64,000 nt of DNA from Ashinkailepas kermadecensis (GCA_034440615.1 JAOTOM010005156.1:447501-511500); one strand, 5' to 3'. Counted from the first letter of the stretch, positions 1-10,867 are shown. Notes: a model not told the origin generated them from the sequence alone. Numbers and translations: made by a program.

Positions 1-16
1 ATATATATATATATAG
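1..16. repeat. (AT)n microsatellite, cut by the window edge
   Basis: The window opens with alternating AT. The tract probably continues upstream, so its length is unknown. Similar but much longer TA tracts occur at 34.48-35.18 kb and 51.63-51.84 kb. Confidence 0.8.
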
Positions 17-382
17 GGCAATGCATAGGTGTCGTTTTATGAAAATTATTTGGGGGGGAGCAAAGTGCTGCATGATTGCTGTAGGCATAAGGTGTGACTG
101 TTTAACACGCGCGCCGGAGGGAGGCTGAATCCGCCCACGTCTCCTATTTTTTTTAATATTGTCTCATAAGCGGGCGGCGATATTGTAATGCAATCTTGTG
201 ACTTTGTTAAAAATCGATAATAGCATCCTATACAACACAAAATCGAAATCCATTAGTAAATCTAGGAACACCAGGGTTCTCAAATCGACCGACCGGGCGG
301 CGTCCGGCGAGCGTTCAAGGTCACGAAGGTTTTGTCGGTGTGGTGGAGTGGCGGTGCGATGAGGTAGCCGATCGCGACCTCA

Positions 383-568
383 CTTGAGCTTAAAGATATA
401 GGGTCATGAAATTTGTACTCAAGCCAGTTCACTATATCCATAATCTACCCTCCAAATTGTGTGCTAATAGCTTCAGTAGCTTCCAAAATGTTAGGGGCAG
501 GGACCAAATCCTCCTCCGCCCCCCCTCTGTGCGCGTTATGTGAGAGGCCCTCTGGCGCGCGTGTTAAT
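383..568 (+). repeat. Dispersed repeat family R1, copy 1
   Basis: This stretch aligns over nearly its whole length with 17,376-17,562. Both read, in order, an AAAGATAT/GAAGATAT start, GGTCATAAAATTTG-like, CAGTTCACTA/GAGTTCACTA, CACCCTGCCAA/TACCCTCCAAA, a G-run, a C-run with CCGCCCCCC, GTGCGCGT, and the ending GGCGCGTGTTAA. Fragments of the same end (GTGGGCGGATTC with a GCGCGTGTTAA edge) lie inverted at about 97-150 and at 16,555-16,640. I infer a dispersed mobile-element-derived family. No coding capacity or target duplication was found. Confidence 0.6.
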
Positions 569-2000
569 CGACCTTGTCCTCAATGTTCGCATGCTAGATT
601 TAGGCAGCTTAATCTGCTCATAGGATGAATCTACAATTGATGTGATCTCAAGGTAGAGGTAAAACTACAACCACATATCTAGAAGACCAGGTTATCACTT
701 AATAGGTACAAAATTGTCCGACTTAATTGAAAGCCGGACAAAAGAACAGCGAATACAATTTTCAAAACATTCCGTTCTATCTGTGTGCCAGAGTTCACCA
801 ACCACGTGTCCTCCATTGAACATACATCCACGGGAAAAGCTACCTTATAATCTACGAGCCCACCCATACACATGGGTGATGACGAACTATTAATATATGA
901 GTATTGCTAATATTTGTGGGCAAGACACACAGAAACACACCCAGGTGGGGAATCAGTGCTCCGGTCATACCAATATGCATTATACAGACTGAGACAGTGG
1001 AGCGGCCTTGGAACATGGAATATAAAATGTGAAGTTCTTATGTGTAACTTTTTAATCGAGTTGAGCTCATATTTACGTGTTCGTTCTTGGTGGTGAAAAG
1101 AGTGGCAATATGTAATCTTTATAAAGTGCAGTTGCCAGTTAAATCTACCTAGCCGTCTTCGTGTCAGTTCATCTAATACCAATATCACCTGAAAAGAGGC
1201 TGATATCCTCAAAATCGAAGCAAGCAATACCAAGTGGATTTTAGCATTTGTATCACTGCCTTCGCTCGCAACACTCGCTCACTTTGTCTGAACAGCCAGT
1301 GTAAACACGTAAGGTGAACAGTGCCTGGAAAACGTCTGTGGCCGAATACGTGCTAAGTATGGCTATATCTGGCAATCTAAATCAAATCAGACCCTTTCTG
1401 ACCTTCACATTCTGGTGACTTGTCATGAGAACGCGAAGGTGTGATGGCTGTTGCAAAGTTCCCTGATGAAGAAAATAATTCAACGCATCTGCCTTTAGCA
1501 ATCTGAGGGCACAATTCAGAAGTATTTAGGAACGCCACCGTCATTTGGCATCTGCAGCTGTCTCTCACCAACAGCCAGACTGCTGCACCAAGGTGTACAC
1601 ATGCACGTGTGTGACCCTATCACATGTATCCGGTCATATTACACCCTTGCAAATTCAACCCAGTTATCGGTACCAGAGCCCTACTCGTAAGAGTTTGAAT
1701 ACGGTGAAATGAAGCAGCCATCGTGAGCGATTTAAAAGGGATTTCGATCCATGTCTCGTAGCATTTCTAAGCTCAAGTAGCAGAACAAATGTTTCGGTAT
1801 TGAATTGGACCCCTCGTCACCAACGTCAAACGAAACCCTTGCATACGCACACTTGCTAAGTGGATATGTCTTCAGAAAACCTGCTTAACCGCTAATTGTG
1901 ACTTCCGCTAATCCGACAAAGCAAAGTGCCTACGTCAAAAAGGTTTCAATACTTACCAATTTGTAGGTGTTAATAATCAGCTCAAGAGCTAATCAATCAA
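569..2000. other. No recognisable feature
   Basis: This is unique-looking, AT-rich sequence. The ORFs are at most about 108 codons on either strand. None has domain-like composition or a family motif I recognise, and none sits next to convincing splice sites. Confidence 0.5.
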
Positions 2001-2155
2001 GAGCTAATAATCATGAATTGAATCAATGTGTTTGATCTAAAGCATACCACGAGTCTAAATCTGCCCCAACGCCCCATATAAAATATTTATTTCTACGTTA
2101 TACCTAATTGATTAAAGTGAGACACAGAGATGAATGAAGTGTTCAGAGCCACGGA
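2001..2155 (+). repeat. 155-bp direct repeat, left copy
   Basis: From GAGCTAATAATCAT to CAGAGCCACGGA, this copy matches 3,698-3,852 with roughly 85% identity by eye, and both copies are 155 bp. Shared landmarks in order are TGTTTGATC, AAAGCATACCA, GAGTCTAAAT, ATATAAAATATTT, ATTGATTAAAGTG and GAATGAAGTGTTCAGAGCC. The function is unknown. It could be a dispersed repeat or a terminal repeat of a decayed element spanning 2.0-3.85 kb. Confidence 0.75.
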
Positions 2156-2221
2156 TCCACGAGTGTATTTCTGTGTGTCTTGGTGATACTTAGGCAGTGA
2201 GCTGTGATAATGGTAACCAAA

Positions 2222-2267
2222 GAATTGCATTGTGCCTGGGCATATCCTGCATATCACAATGCAATTC
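2222..2267. repeat. 13-bp perfect inverted repeat (hairpin)
   Basis: The arms GAATTGCATTGTG (2,222-2,234) and CACAATGCAATTC (2,255-2,267) are perfect reverse complements around a 20-nt spacer. It lies between the two 155-bp direct repeats. No role is evident. Confidence 0.7.
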
Positions 2268-3169
2268 ACATGCACACCGTGGATTTTTGTGTACAGTTGT
2301 CTAGACGGAAACATGAGCCGGGGGACAAGACAAGATCGTATGTCAAGTGTCAACACGCATTTTATTTTTGGTCCGCTGTATATATGTATATGCAAACCAA
2401 TACAAAACATTATATGAAAAATGTTTAACACACTAACCCTGAGCAGTATTTGTTATTTTTGTTAGTTTCAACTGTACAGGGGGTTTCAGGGTTGATTCGA
2501 TCCCCTCCCCTCCTGCTGATTCGAAATTGGGCATGCTAGAGACACGAAACAAAAATCAGCGTGTAGTTTGTGACGAGACCTCGCGTTTTACACCAAGGAT
2601 GAACCTATGAGGTCATTGATGGAGGTCAAGCTCTTGGCGTTTTCTCGGAATTTGTTGCCATTTGTACCGGAGGAGGGAACAATTGGTTGTTATATTCACC
2701 ATAGTTCAAGACACCGTTCCGTTTTATGTTTTGCTTTGTCCGCTCTCATCCTACATTGTGTCTCTTTCCGCCCTTGTTTTTTTATATTTATTTCTGTCAG
2801 TAGAGTGGACGTGCTCAGAGCTATTTTCTTTACTAGGACGTACAACATCCGGAAAATAATCCTTTTGAGCCTTCCCATGAGCCACTGCATATCCCGCTTT
2901 TGGACACCAGCAAGTATAAGTAGTGTGTGCCAGTGTTCAACTGACCTGACGAGCCATTGGGTAGTAGTGGTATATCGGAGTGGTGGGCTGGAGTCCACGC
3001 GTCTCCCAGACGATTTATCGACATAAACACTACCACAAGCAGTGCCTTGTCCTGCATGTTAACCGAAGAAGGGCATGCCCTCAGTCATTGTTGTTCTCCC
3101 CCTCACAGTCAGTGACCATTCTCCATTGTGCTAGCATTACTGAGGACCCGGTGTCTGGCTGACCCCGAC
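2268..3169. other. No recognisable feature
   Basis: This is the interior between the two 155-bp direct repeats. Several overlapping ORFs of 60-139 codons exist on both strands, but their translations are low-information and match no family I know. I see no gene here. Confidence 0.45.
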
Positions 3170-3502
3170 TATGTACCCTCAGATGCCAAGGTGCGCTCCC
3201 TCCCACTATGTACCCTCAGATGCCAGGGTGCGCTCCCTCCCACTATGTACCCTCAGATGCCAAGGTGCGCTCCCTCCCACTATGTACCCTCAGATGCCAA
3301 GGTGCGCTCCCTCCCACTATGTACCCTCAGATGCCAAGGTGCGCTCCCTCCCACTATGTACCCTCAGATGCCAAGGTGCGCTCCCTCCCACTATGTACCC
3401 TCAGATGCCAAGGTGCGCTCCCTCCCACTATGTACCCTCAGATGCCAAGGCGTGCTCCTCCCACTATGTACCCTCAGATGCCAAGGTGCGCTCCCTCCCA
3501 CT
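3170..3502 (+). repeat. 37-bp minisatellite, 9 copies
   Basis: Units beginning TATGTACCCTCAGATGCCA start at 3,170, 3,207, 3,244, 3,281, 3,318, 3,355, 3,392, 3,429 and 3,465. The last interval is 36 bp because the eighth copy carries a small rearrangement (GGCGTGCTCC). Copies are otherwise almost identical. A 37-bp unit rotates the reading frame, so the 130-177 codon ORFs here cycle the same three peptides and are not evidence of a protein. Confidence 0.95.
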
Positions 3503-3697
3503 CGATTTAAATTGCCATAGAAAATACCTTCGCCAGGAGAGCGATGCCAAGTATAGGTTTGGTGGGAAAATACATAACGAGCGCCATCCAGATTTATCGA
3601 CCAGATCAGGGAAGCATTATTCAATAAAAACCGCCACAAAATACACTTGTCCGGACATAAATGCCCTCCCTACATCTGGCTATGTCAGGTTAGTGAA

Positions 3698-3852
3698 GAG
3701 CTAATAATCATTAATTAAATCAAGGTGTTTGATCAAAAGCATACCAAGAGTCTAAATATGCCAGAACGCTCGATATAAAATATTTCTTTGTACGTTATGC
3801 CCAATTGATTAAAGTGTGAGACACAAATGAATGAAGTGTTCAGAGCCACGGA
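3698..3852 (+). repeat. 155-bp direct repeat, right copy
   Basis: This is the partner of 2,001-2,155, in the same orientation and of the same length. Substitutions are scattered, which suggests an old duplication. About 290 bp of featureless sequence follows before the LINE 3' end. Confidence 0.75.
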
Positions 3853-4139
3853 CCAACCCGATTTTTGGTGTTATAAAGCCATCAAGTCATAAAGTGATCA
3901 GACTTAATAAGATCCACAAGGGCCCATCCAGGTTAAGTCTGAAAACGGAAGATGTCATAACTCTGGCAAAAAGACACTTATCACCCCCAACCAACACCAC
4001 CTTCCTAATTCCAAAGAATCCATCCACCAACATCCCTCACACTCATCAATGTCTATCTACCTTACCTATCCAGCCCTATTCACTCGATCCCATGTAACAC
4101 ATGTGGCGTGAATGCCCTACCAATAATTTTCAAACTCCA

Positions 4140-4870
4140 CCCATGCCTGTTAAAGGGGCCTGTACAGTGCACACTAGCTGGCATAAATCTTACCCCATCC
4201 ACCACTACTTAGAACTAAAAAAACAAGACTTTGCAGCATAAAAAGTTGTCCACCATATTTGAAAATACATTCAATGAGAGACTTCCCACAATATCAGCAG
4301 GCAGACCATTCCACTGATCAACAATCCTTTGACTGAACATCTGTTGTCGCTTAACTGTCCTACACCTCAATTTGTCTGTGTCGTAAAACCAATAACCAAC
4401 CTCAATTTGTCTAACCTGAATTGATGACCCAGACGTATAGTCTAAATAGAAGGTCATCATTCCGATTGACCTGATCTTGCCCTTTAATGATGTTATACAT
4501 TTCAATCATAGCTTCCCTTAAACTCATATACTTGAGTGAGTGCACATCCAGTGCCTTTCCAATGTCTTACCCATATTCTAAGTTACCTAGTCTACCGATG
4601 AGTCTAGTGGCTTTGCGCTGCACTCTTTCTATCATATCTATATATTTGTCTAATTAGGAGCTCCATACCTGTACACAATATTCTAAGTGGAGTCCCACAT
4701 AGGCCAAGTACGGTATTTTCATGACTGCCTTGCTCTTATACTTCAACTCCCATTAATGATTCCTAGCATTCTGATTACCCTGGTCCTAGCTGAGATACAT
4801 TGTTTTTCTGCTTTAAGATCATTTGAAACTTACACACCTAAATCTCTTTCCTCTTTAATAGCATCCAGGC
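4140..4870 (-). mobile_element. CR1-like LINE, 3' end of the RT ORF plus 3' UTR (broken)
   Basis: On the minus strand, entering from 4,870, the translation reads EERDLGV, then LGIING, then VQRKATRLIGRLGNLEYG, then LREAMIEMYNIIKGKIRS, then FSQRIVDQWNGLPADIV and SLNVFSNMVD. This is the characteristic C-terminal region downstream of the RT core in CR1-type non-LTR elements. Several stops and frameshifts break it, and 4,215-4,505 remains open for 96 codons. The 3' UTR (4,140-4,210, minus) matches the UTR of the copy at 54.8-55.6 kb, sharing GTGGTGGATGGGGT and CAGGCCCCT. At its upstream edge the element stops abruptly at the 80-bp satellite. It is a dead copy. Confidence 0.85.
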
Positions 4871-6858
4871 CGTGTCCCGGCACGCTGCAGGGACGGAGCG
4901 ACGTGTAGTGTAGCAGCACCAGTTGTGGTCCGTCGTCGGCGCGGTCCGGTCCTGTCCCGGCACGCTGCAGGGACGGAGCGACGTGTAGTGTAGCAGCACC
5001 AGTTGTGGTCCGTCGTCGGCGCGGTCCGGTCCTGTCCCGGCACTCTGCAGAGACGGAGCGACGTGTAGTGTGACAGCACCAGTTGTGGTCCGTCGTCGGC
5101 GCGGTCGGTCCTGTCCCGGCACTCTGCAGAGACGGGCGACGTGTAGTGTAGCAGCACCAGTTGTGGTCCGTCGTCGGTGCGGTCCGGTTTGTCCGGCACT
5201 CTGCTGAGACGGAGCGACGTGTGTGTGAGACCAGTTGTGGTCCGTGTCGGCGCGGTCCGGTCTGTCCGGCACTCTGCGAGACGGAGCGACGTGTGTGTGA
5301 CAGCACCAGTTTGGTCGTTCGGGCGTGTCGTGTCCCGGCACGCTGCAGGGACGGAGCGACGTGTAGTGTAGCAGCACCAGTTGTGGTCCGTCGTCGGCGC
5401 GGTCCGGTCGTGTCCCGGCACGCTGCAGGGACGGAGCGACGTGTAGTGTGACAGCACCAGTTGTGGTCCGTCGTCGGCGCGGTCCGGTCTGTCCCGGCAC
5501 TCTGCAGAGACGGAGCGACGTGTAGTGTGCAGCACCGTTGTGTCCTGTGGCGCGGTCCGGTCCTGTCCCGGCACTCTGCGAGACGGGCGACGTGTGTGTG
5601 ACGACCGTTGTGGTCCGTGTCGGCGCGGTCCGGTTGTCCCGGCACTCTGCGAGACGGGCGACGTGTGTGTGCAGCACCGTTGTGGTCCGTGTCGGTGCGG
5701 TGGTCTGTCCCGGCACTCTGCTGAGACGGAGCGACGTGTAGTGTGCGCACCGTTGTGGTCCGTGTCGGCGCGGTCCGGTCCTGTCCGGCACTCTGCGAGA
5801 CGGAGCGACGTGTAGTGTGGCGACCGTTGTGGTCCGTGTCGGCGCGGTCGGTCTGTCCCGGCACTCTGCGAGACGGGCGACGTGTGTGTGGCAGCACCAG
5901 TTGTGGTCCGTCGTCGGCGCGGTCGTCCGCCCCGGCACTCTGCTGAGACGGGCGACGTGTAGTGTGCAGCACCGTTGTGGTCCGTCGTCGGCGCGGTCGG
6001 TCCTGTCCCGGCACTCTGCTGAGACGGGCGACGTGTGTGTGCGACCGTTGTGGTCCGTCGTCGGCGCGGTCCGGTCTGTCCGGCACTCTGCGAGACGGGC
6101 GACGTGTGGTGCGACCGTTGTGGTCCGTCGTCGGGCGGTCGGTCCTGTCCCGGCACTTGGAGACGGGCGACGTGTGTGTGCAGCACCAGTTGTGGTCCGT
6201 CGTCGGCGCGGTCCGGTCCTGTCCCGGCACTCTGCAGAGACGGAGCGACGTGTAGTGTAGCAGCACCAGTTGTGGTCCGTCGTCGGCGCGGTCCGGTCCT
6301 GTCCCGGCACTCTGCTGAGACGGAGCGACGTGTAGTGTAGCAGCACCAGTTGTGGTCCGTCGTCGGCGCGGTCCGGTCCTGTCCCGGCACTCTGCAGAGA
6401 CGGAGCGACGTGTAGTGTGACAGCACCAGTTGTGGTCCGTCGTCGGCGCGGTCCGGTCCTGTCCCGGCACTCTGCAGAGACGGAGCGACGTGTAGTGTAG
6501 CAGCACCAGTTGTGGTCCGTCGTCGGCGCGGTCCGGTCCTGTCCCGGCACTCTGCAGAGACGGAGCGACGTGTAGTGTAGCAGCACCAGTTGTGGTCCGT
6601 CGTCGGCGCGGTCCGGTCCTGTCCCGGCACTCTGCTGAGACGGAGCGACGTGTAGTGTGACAGCACCAGTTGTGGTCCGTCGTCGGCGCGGTCCGGTCCT
6701 GTCCCGGCACTCTGCTGAGACGGAGCGACGTGTAGTGTGACAGCACCAGTTGTGGTCCGTCGTCGGCGCGGTCCGGTCCTGTCCCGGCACTCTGCAGAGA
6801 CGGAGCGACGTGTAGTGTGACAGCACCAGTTGTGGTCCGTCGTCGGCGCGGTCCGGTC
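4866..6858. repeat. 80-bp satellite array, about 26 copies
   Basis: The consensus unit contains CAGCACCAGTTGTGGTCCGT, CGTCGGCGCGGTCCGG, CTGTCCCGGCACTCTGC and GACGGAGCGACGTGTAGTGT. Outer copies are exactly 80 bp and nearly identical. Copies at about 5,110-6,220 are shortened to 65-79 bp by many one- and two-base deletions at recurring sites. Eighty is not a multiple of three and the minus-strand unit lacks stops in all frames, so the 600-676 codon minus ORFs are artefacts. The array joins the decayed LINE on the left and the Kunitz ORF on the right. Confidence 0.97.
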
Positions 6859-8499
6859 ATGTCCCGGCCACCGTCCTCTGCCGGCTTCCTCTATGCCCTG
6901 CTGGCGGCGGCCTGTCTCAGTCGCCGGCTCACGGAGGTGTTCTCCTTCAGTCAGCCTACGGGAATGGCCTCGGTCGGTCAGCTGACAGGGGCGCTCTCTG
7001 AGCCACCGCAGTCAGCCTGCCGTCCGCGGCGCGACCGCGGGCCGTGCACCGAGTTCAGCCGGCGCTGGTACTTCGACCCGGACCAGGGCTCCTGCGCCTC
7101 CTTCTGGTACGGCGGCTGCGTCGGCAACGCGAACAACTTTGCCACGTTGGCAACGTGTCGCGCCACGTGCGTCGAGCTGGCGGGTGCCGCCTCCTGCCTG
7201 CAGCCTATCACGCGCGGCCCCTGCCACGAGCGCCTGCGCCTGTGGGCGTTCGACGCAGAGGCACGCGCGTGCAGGCGCTTCCTGTATGGCGGCTGCTTCG
7301 GTACTAGCAATCGGTTCAGTTCGCTGTCGGCCTGCGAGTCGCTGTGCGGGCCGGCTGGGGTTGGCTCCCACCGGCGGTGTCACCAGCCGGCGCGCCGTGT
7401 CGGCTCGTGTGACCGCTACAGCGTCCGGTTCTCGTACGTGGCCGAACACGACCAGTGTGCGCCGTTCTACTTCGGCGGCTGCGGCGGCAACAGAAACAAC
7501 TTTGTCACCCGTCAGCGGTGTAAGCGGCGGTGCGTGCTCGCGACCGCCGACGATAGGCAAGGTGTGACGGAGCAGGAAGCGATAGGAGGCGACGTGGAAA
7601 CGCCGATCTTCCAGACCTCCATAGCGACGGATCCGTGTGAACTACCACGAGACGCAGGTGCCTGCTCGTTGTACGCTCCGATGTTCTTCTACGATACCAG
7701 GAGCAGACGTTGCCATCAGTTTATCTACAGAGGCTGTGAGGGCAACGGCAACCGATTCCACACCAGAACAGAGTGCGAGAGCCGCTGCGGCAGCGTTTCA
7801 GATCGAAACGGCGGCAGTTACATCACACTCGCTGAAGAAGACGGCATCCACCCTGACACGAATACCAACGAGACAAACTCGACCACATTTGAAACAGTCG
7901 GCACAATTGCGGCGCAGAATCAAACTGATGACACGCTGAGCGTCACCGACTCCCAGCTGAGCTCGGCCAATGTAGGGGTGCGCATCAGTGGACCACACAA
8001 TGTCACATCCAGCAGCGGCGACACTCAGGTGGCGGTCGCCAGCCGAGCCACACCAGCCGCCGGACGCCACACGGGTGCCGTGGCGCGCCGCCGTACCGGT
8101 CTGCAGCCCACGGCGGTCCAGCTGCAGCCCACGGCGGCCCAGCTGCAGCCCACGGCGGCCCAGCTGCAGCCCACGGCGGCCCAGCTGCAGCCCACGGCGG
8201 TCCAGCTGCAGCCCACGGCGGTCCAGCTGCAGCCCACGGCGGCCCAGCTGCAGCCCACGGCGGCCCAGCCGCAGCGCCGCGGCGGGTACGACAGACGGCG
8301 GCCGTGTCGGCTGGCACGCCAACAGGGCACCTGTCACGACTACCTGCCCCGCTTCTACTACAACGCCGCACTGGACGCGTGCTACACCTTCATCTACGGC
8401 GGCTGCGGCGGCAACAGCAACCGGTTCCGGCTGCGCGCCGCCTGTGAGGCTCGCTGTCAGCTCCGTGCTGGCCAGCTGACACCCGAGCCGAGACCGTGA
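6859..8499 (+). CDS. Secreted five-domain Kunitz-type protein
   Basis: This is an intronless ORF of 546 codons from the first ATG (6,859). The open frame extends a little upstream into the satellite, but only from a GTG. Residues 1 to about 30 form a signal peptide with core [11 protein letters not shown]. Kunitz domains, counted from first to last Cys, lie at about 54-104, 113-163, 174-225, 260-310 and 483-533. Four fit C-x8-C-x15-C-x7-C-x12-C-x3-C exactly; domain 3 has x9 in the first loop. FxYGGC-like and N-N/R-F motifs are present. The P1 residue after the second Cys is Thr, His, Asp, Ser and His, with no Lys or Arg, so classical trypsin inhibition looks unlikely. The 172-residue linker before domain 5 has three N-glycosylation sequons (NST, NQT, NVT) and eight LQPTA(A/V)Q repeats. 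Kunitz folds are known as protease inhibitors or binding modules; the target here is unknown. No canonical AATAAA was seen in the first 700 bp downstream. Additional upstream exons cannot be excluded. Confidence 0.9.
   Translation: MSRPPSSAGFLYALLAAACLSRRLTEVFSFSQPTGMASVGQLTGALSEPPQSACRPRRDRGPCTEFSRRWYFDPDQGSCASFWYGGCVGNANNFATLATCRATCVELAGAASCLQPITRGPCHERLRLWAFDAEARACRRFLYGGCFGTSNRFSSLSACESLCGPAGVGSHRRCHQPARRVGSCDRYSVRFSYVAEHDQCAPFYFGGCGGNRNNFVTRQRCKRRCVLATADDRQGVTEQEAIGGDVETPIFQTSIATDPCELPRDAGACSLYAPMFFYDTRSRRCHQFIYRGCEGNGNRFHTRTECESRCGSVSDRNGGSYITLAEEDGIHPDTNTNETNSTTFETVGTIAAQNQTDDTLSVTDSQLSSANVGVRISGPHNVTSSSGDTQVAVASRATPAAGRHTGAVARRRTGLQPTAVQLQPTAAQLQPTAAQLQPTAAQLQPTAVQLQPTAVQLQPTAAQLQPTAAQPQRRGGYDRRRPCRLARQQGTCHDYLPRFYYNAALDACYTFIYGGCGGNSNRFRLRAACEARCQLRAGQLTPEPRP
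8101..8268 (+). repeat. 21-bp coding minisatellite (LQPTA[A/V]Q)x8
   Basis: Eight in-frame 21-bp units inside the Kunitz ORF encode residues about 415-470, a Pro/Gln/Ala/Thr linker before the last Kunitz domain. Units differ only by GCG-GCC versus GCG-GTC (Ala/Val). A unit length divisible by three means copy-number change would alter linker length without breaking the frame. Confidence 0.95.
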
Positions 8500-9589
8500 G
8501 GTGGTTCGAGACTGGGCCGGACCCCGCCCCTTACCCCGCCCCTCATATATACAAACATATACACCTGTTTGCATCGACATGTACAGTGAATGTCAATTAT
8601 ATGCCTTTGACGCAAATGTTTTCGGATTACACACAGATAGGGATCCATCTCTTATATTGACACATTGATTTACAGCGAGTCTTTGTACCGGATGAACACT
8701 GCCTCTTATTCCTTCTATGTTCTTGGCACGCGACACCTGCTTAACAAGATAATGTAATAGACTATCGTTGATCTTGTGCTATATTGTGGATAGTTCGCAT
8801 CTTCGGTTGCGTCGAATACATGTAGTCGACATCATAAACAAATGAATCAATTATGCTATTGCTGCTGATAGGTTTAGTAATGTGGGCGTACACCAGTGAC
8901 GGATCCAGGGTTTGGCCAAGGGGGCCCTAGACTATAATGCCCCCTTTTCTTGCTGATAGTACACCTGCCATGGATTATTTCGCTGACCTGTGGGTGTGGG
9001 GGGAGGGGGGAGGCGAGTAGTCGGAAAATCTCTGAGCCTTACCACAGGTGGCACCGAACCATTGCTGGTGTTGGTCGTCATAAGTTTCGTGGCGTCAAGA
9101 CAGCTTGCAGCGCATATTTTTCGAAGAATCCAAACCGCTTGAAGATTAATATCGTTATTAACGTGATGTTGATGGATAATTTATCACATGGGCCCATGGG
9201 GTGGTGGGGTTTGTGCCCCTTGTATCTATGCGACCAACGAACAAATACCGTTGGTGCAAACGGCATTCGAGAGCTCGGTGGTATTTATTATATTTAGTTG
9301 TGTTGTGTTCATGTGTTCTAGTGATGCTTTCGTATATGGCGTTGTAGGAGTGTTTTGCAATCGTCCACAGAATATTCCATATTGGGAAAAGTGGTCGATG
9401 TTAAGGATTGCTCTGCCAACCCGTCTGCTTGCTCGCTTCCTGGAATGTTGACGTCGGAATCCAGAGAAGGAAAAGTTGGTTAGTTTGAGGATCCGGCCTG
9501 TTGGATTCAGTCAGTGACTGGATGTAGGTAGTCGTGTTTGTTGCTAATTGACTACAGGACTGATTTAGGACCTGAATAAGTTACTATGT
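8500..9589. other. Kunitz 3' flank; transposon-end-like motif, otherwise nothing
   Basis: The first 200 bp presumably hold the 3' UTR. At 8,894-8,909, CAGTGACGGATCCAGG followed by a GGCCAAGGGGGCCC palindrome resembles the terminal sequence of many animal DNA transposons, and it shares GGATCCAGG with the palindrome at 25.37 kb. No partner end or transposase was found. Short ORFs here are unconvincing. Confidence 0.4.
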
Positions 9590-10775
9590 TTCTCCGCTGG
9601 CGTCTGTTTAGAATGGAGATAGCGGCCAGAATGGCCAGTGCTTCAGCGGTGTAAATGAAAAGTTATCCGGTAGACGCTTGGAGAGCCTAAGGCCTGGTCC
9701 AGTGATGCCGATGCCTACTTTGGCCTCGTATTTTGGAGACAATTTGTGGGCTTGGGGCGGAGGCGACTATGTGTGACTGTGGTATATTTTGTCTGCGGAC
9801 AGGGTGATACCCAAAGTTTTGCACCACTTTGCCATGTGGTCTAGAGCTGTTTGAATGTTTTCTCGGCTTTTACGAAGCATTTTGCTGTTGTCCAAATGGC
9901 TATTTCGTCCGCGAATAGTGATTGAAGTGACGTGTCTGTGTGATCAGCAAGTATATCGTTAATCATGATGAGGACGAAGCTTGACCTGAGCACGCTCTCC
10001 TGTGCCAGGGCCTGATCCTGAAATGTAGTGCTTGATATGACGCTGCCGCATCTGATCTTAAGGGTCCTGTCTCTGTGGAAGTTGAGAATAAAGGTTGCCA
10101 TGTATCCGTATAAACCTAGCTTTTGGAGTTTGTGTGTTAGTGCGGACTTGTGTACTCGGTCAAATGAGGCAGTGACGTCTAAGTATGCAGCTATTGTTGT
10201 GTGTTTGGTGCAGGGGCATATTTGATGTCGTGCACTAGCCTACTAAGATTGTCTTGGGTTGATTTTTGACGCTGGAAACCGCACTGAAATTCATCGAGCA
10301 GGTTGTTGTGTTCTAGAAAATGTCACAATCGCGTGCTGACCATACGCTCGACCAGCTTACTAGCGCAGCTAGTAAGTAAGATAGGCCTATACCCTTTTGG
10401 GGTGGAACAATCTGTGTGCGTCTTTGGTAATGAGGTGAGTACACTTTCCCGCCATGTAGCAGGGAAGGTGTTATTTAAATAGCGATCGCTAATGGCCGCT
10501 AGTAAGTACGTTAGATAATTTTTGCGGAGATGCTTGAAAAACTTGTAATGAATGTCGCCCGCCAACGGACGTATTTGCCCACTCGCTGATGGCAAGGTTC
10601 AATTGGTGCATCTGTAATGTCTGGTTGTAGTTTTCTGTGTTGTCAGAGTTGAAATTTGTATTAGAGGTGAGGGCATCCAGATAGTTTTCTATGGTGGTGT
10701 CGTAGGTGTGCCTACCTAAGACGTTGGCGTAGTGCAGCTTAAAGTAGTCTACGACTTGTGAGTCAGTAATGCGCG
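9590..10775 (-). mobile_element. Non-LTR retrotransposon relic with RT and RNase H (Jockey/I-like)
   Basis: Read on the minus strand from 10,775 the order is: a linker (DYFKLHYANVLGRHTYDTT), the RT start (GYRPILLTSCASKLVERMV), FLEHNNLLDEFQCGFQRQKS, LDVTASFDRVH, and the catalytic block with SLFADEIAIW, where the canonical FADD reads FADE. WCKTLGITLSADK follows, and after a short gap an RNase H start, IYTAEALAILAAISI. At least three frameshifts or stops occur, and the stretch between RT and RNase H is shortened. It differs from the CR1-like LINE at 4.1 and 54.8 kb because it carries RNase H. It is inactive. Confidence 0.85.
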
Positions 10776-10867
10776 GTCATCTAACCGTCAACTGGGGGAA
10801 GGGACCTGATGGTGGGCGTTTCAGGTTGAAGAGCTTCATCATATCCTATATTCTGACTATCCGCTCC

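Noticed and set aside
4830..6860. Minus-strand ORFs of 603-676 codons rich in [11 protein letters not shown]
   Set aside because: They are read from the 80-bp satellite, which has no stop in any minus frame and rotates frame each unit. Three overlapping frames give the same peptides.
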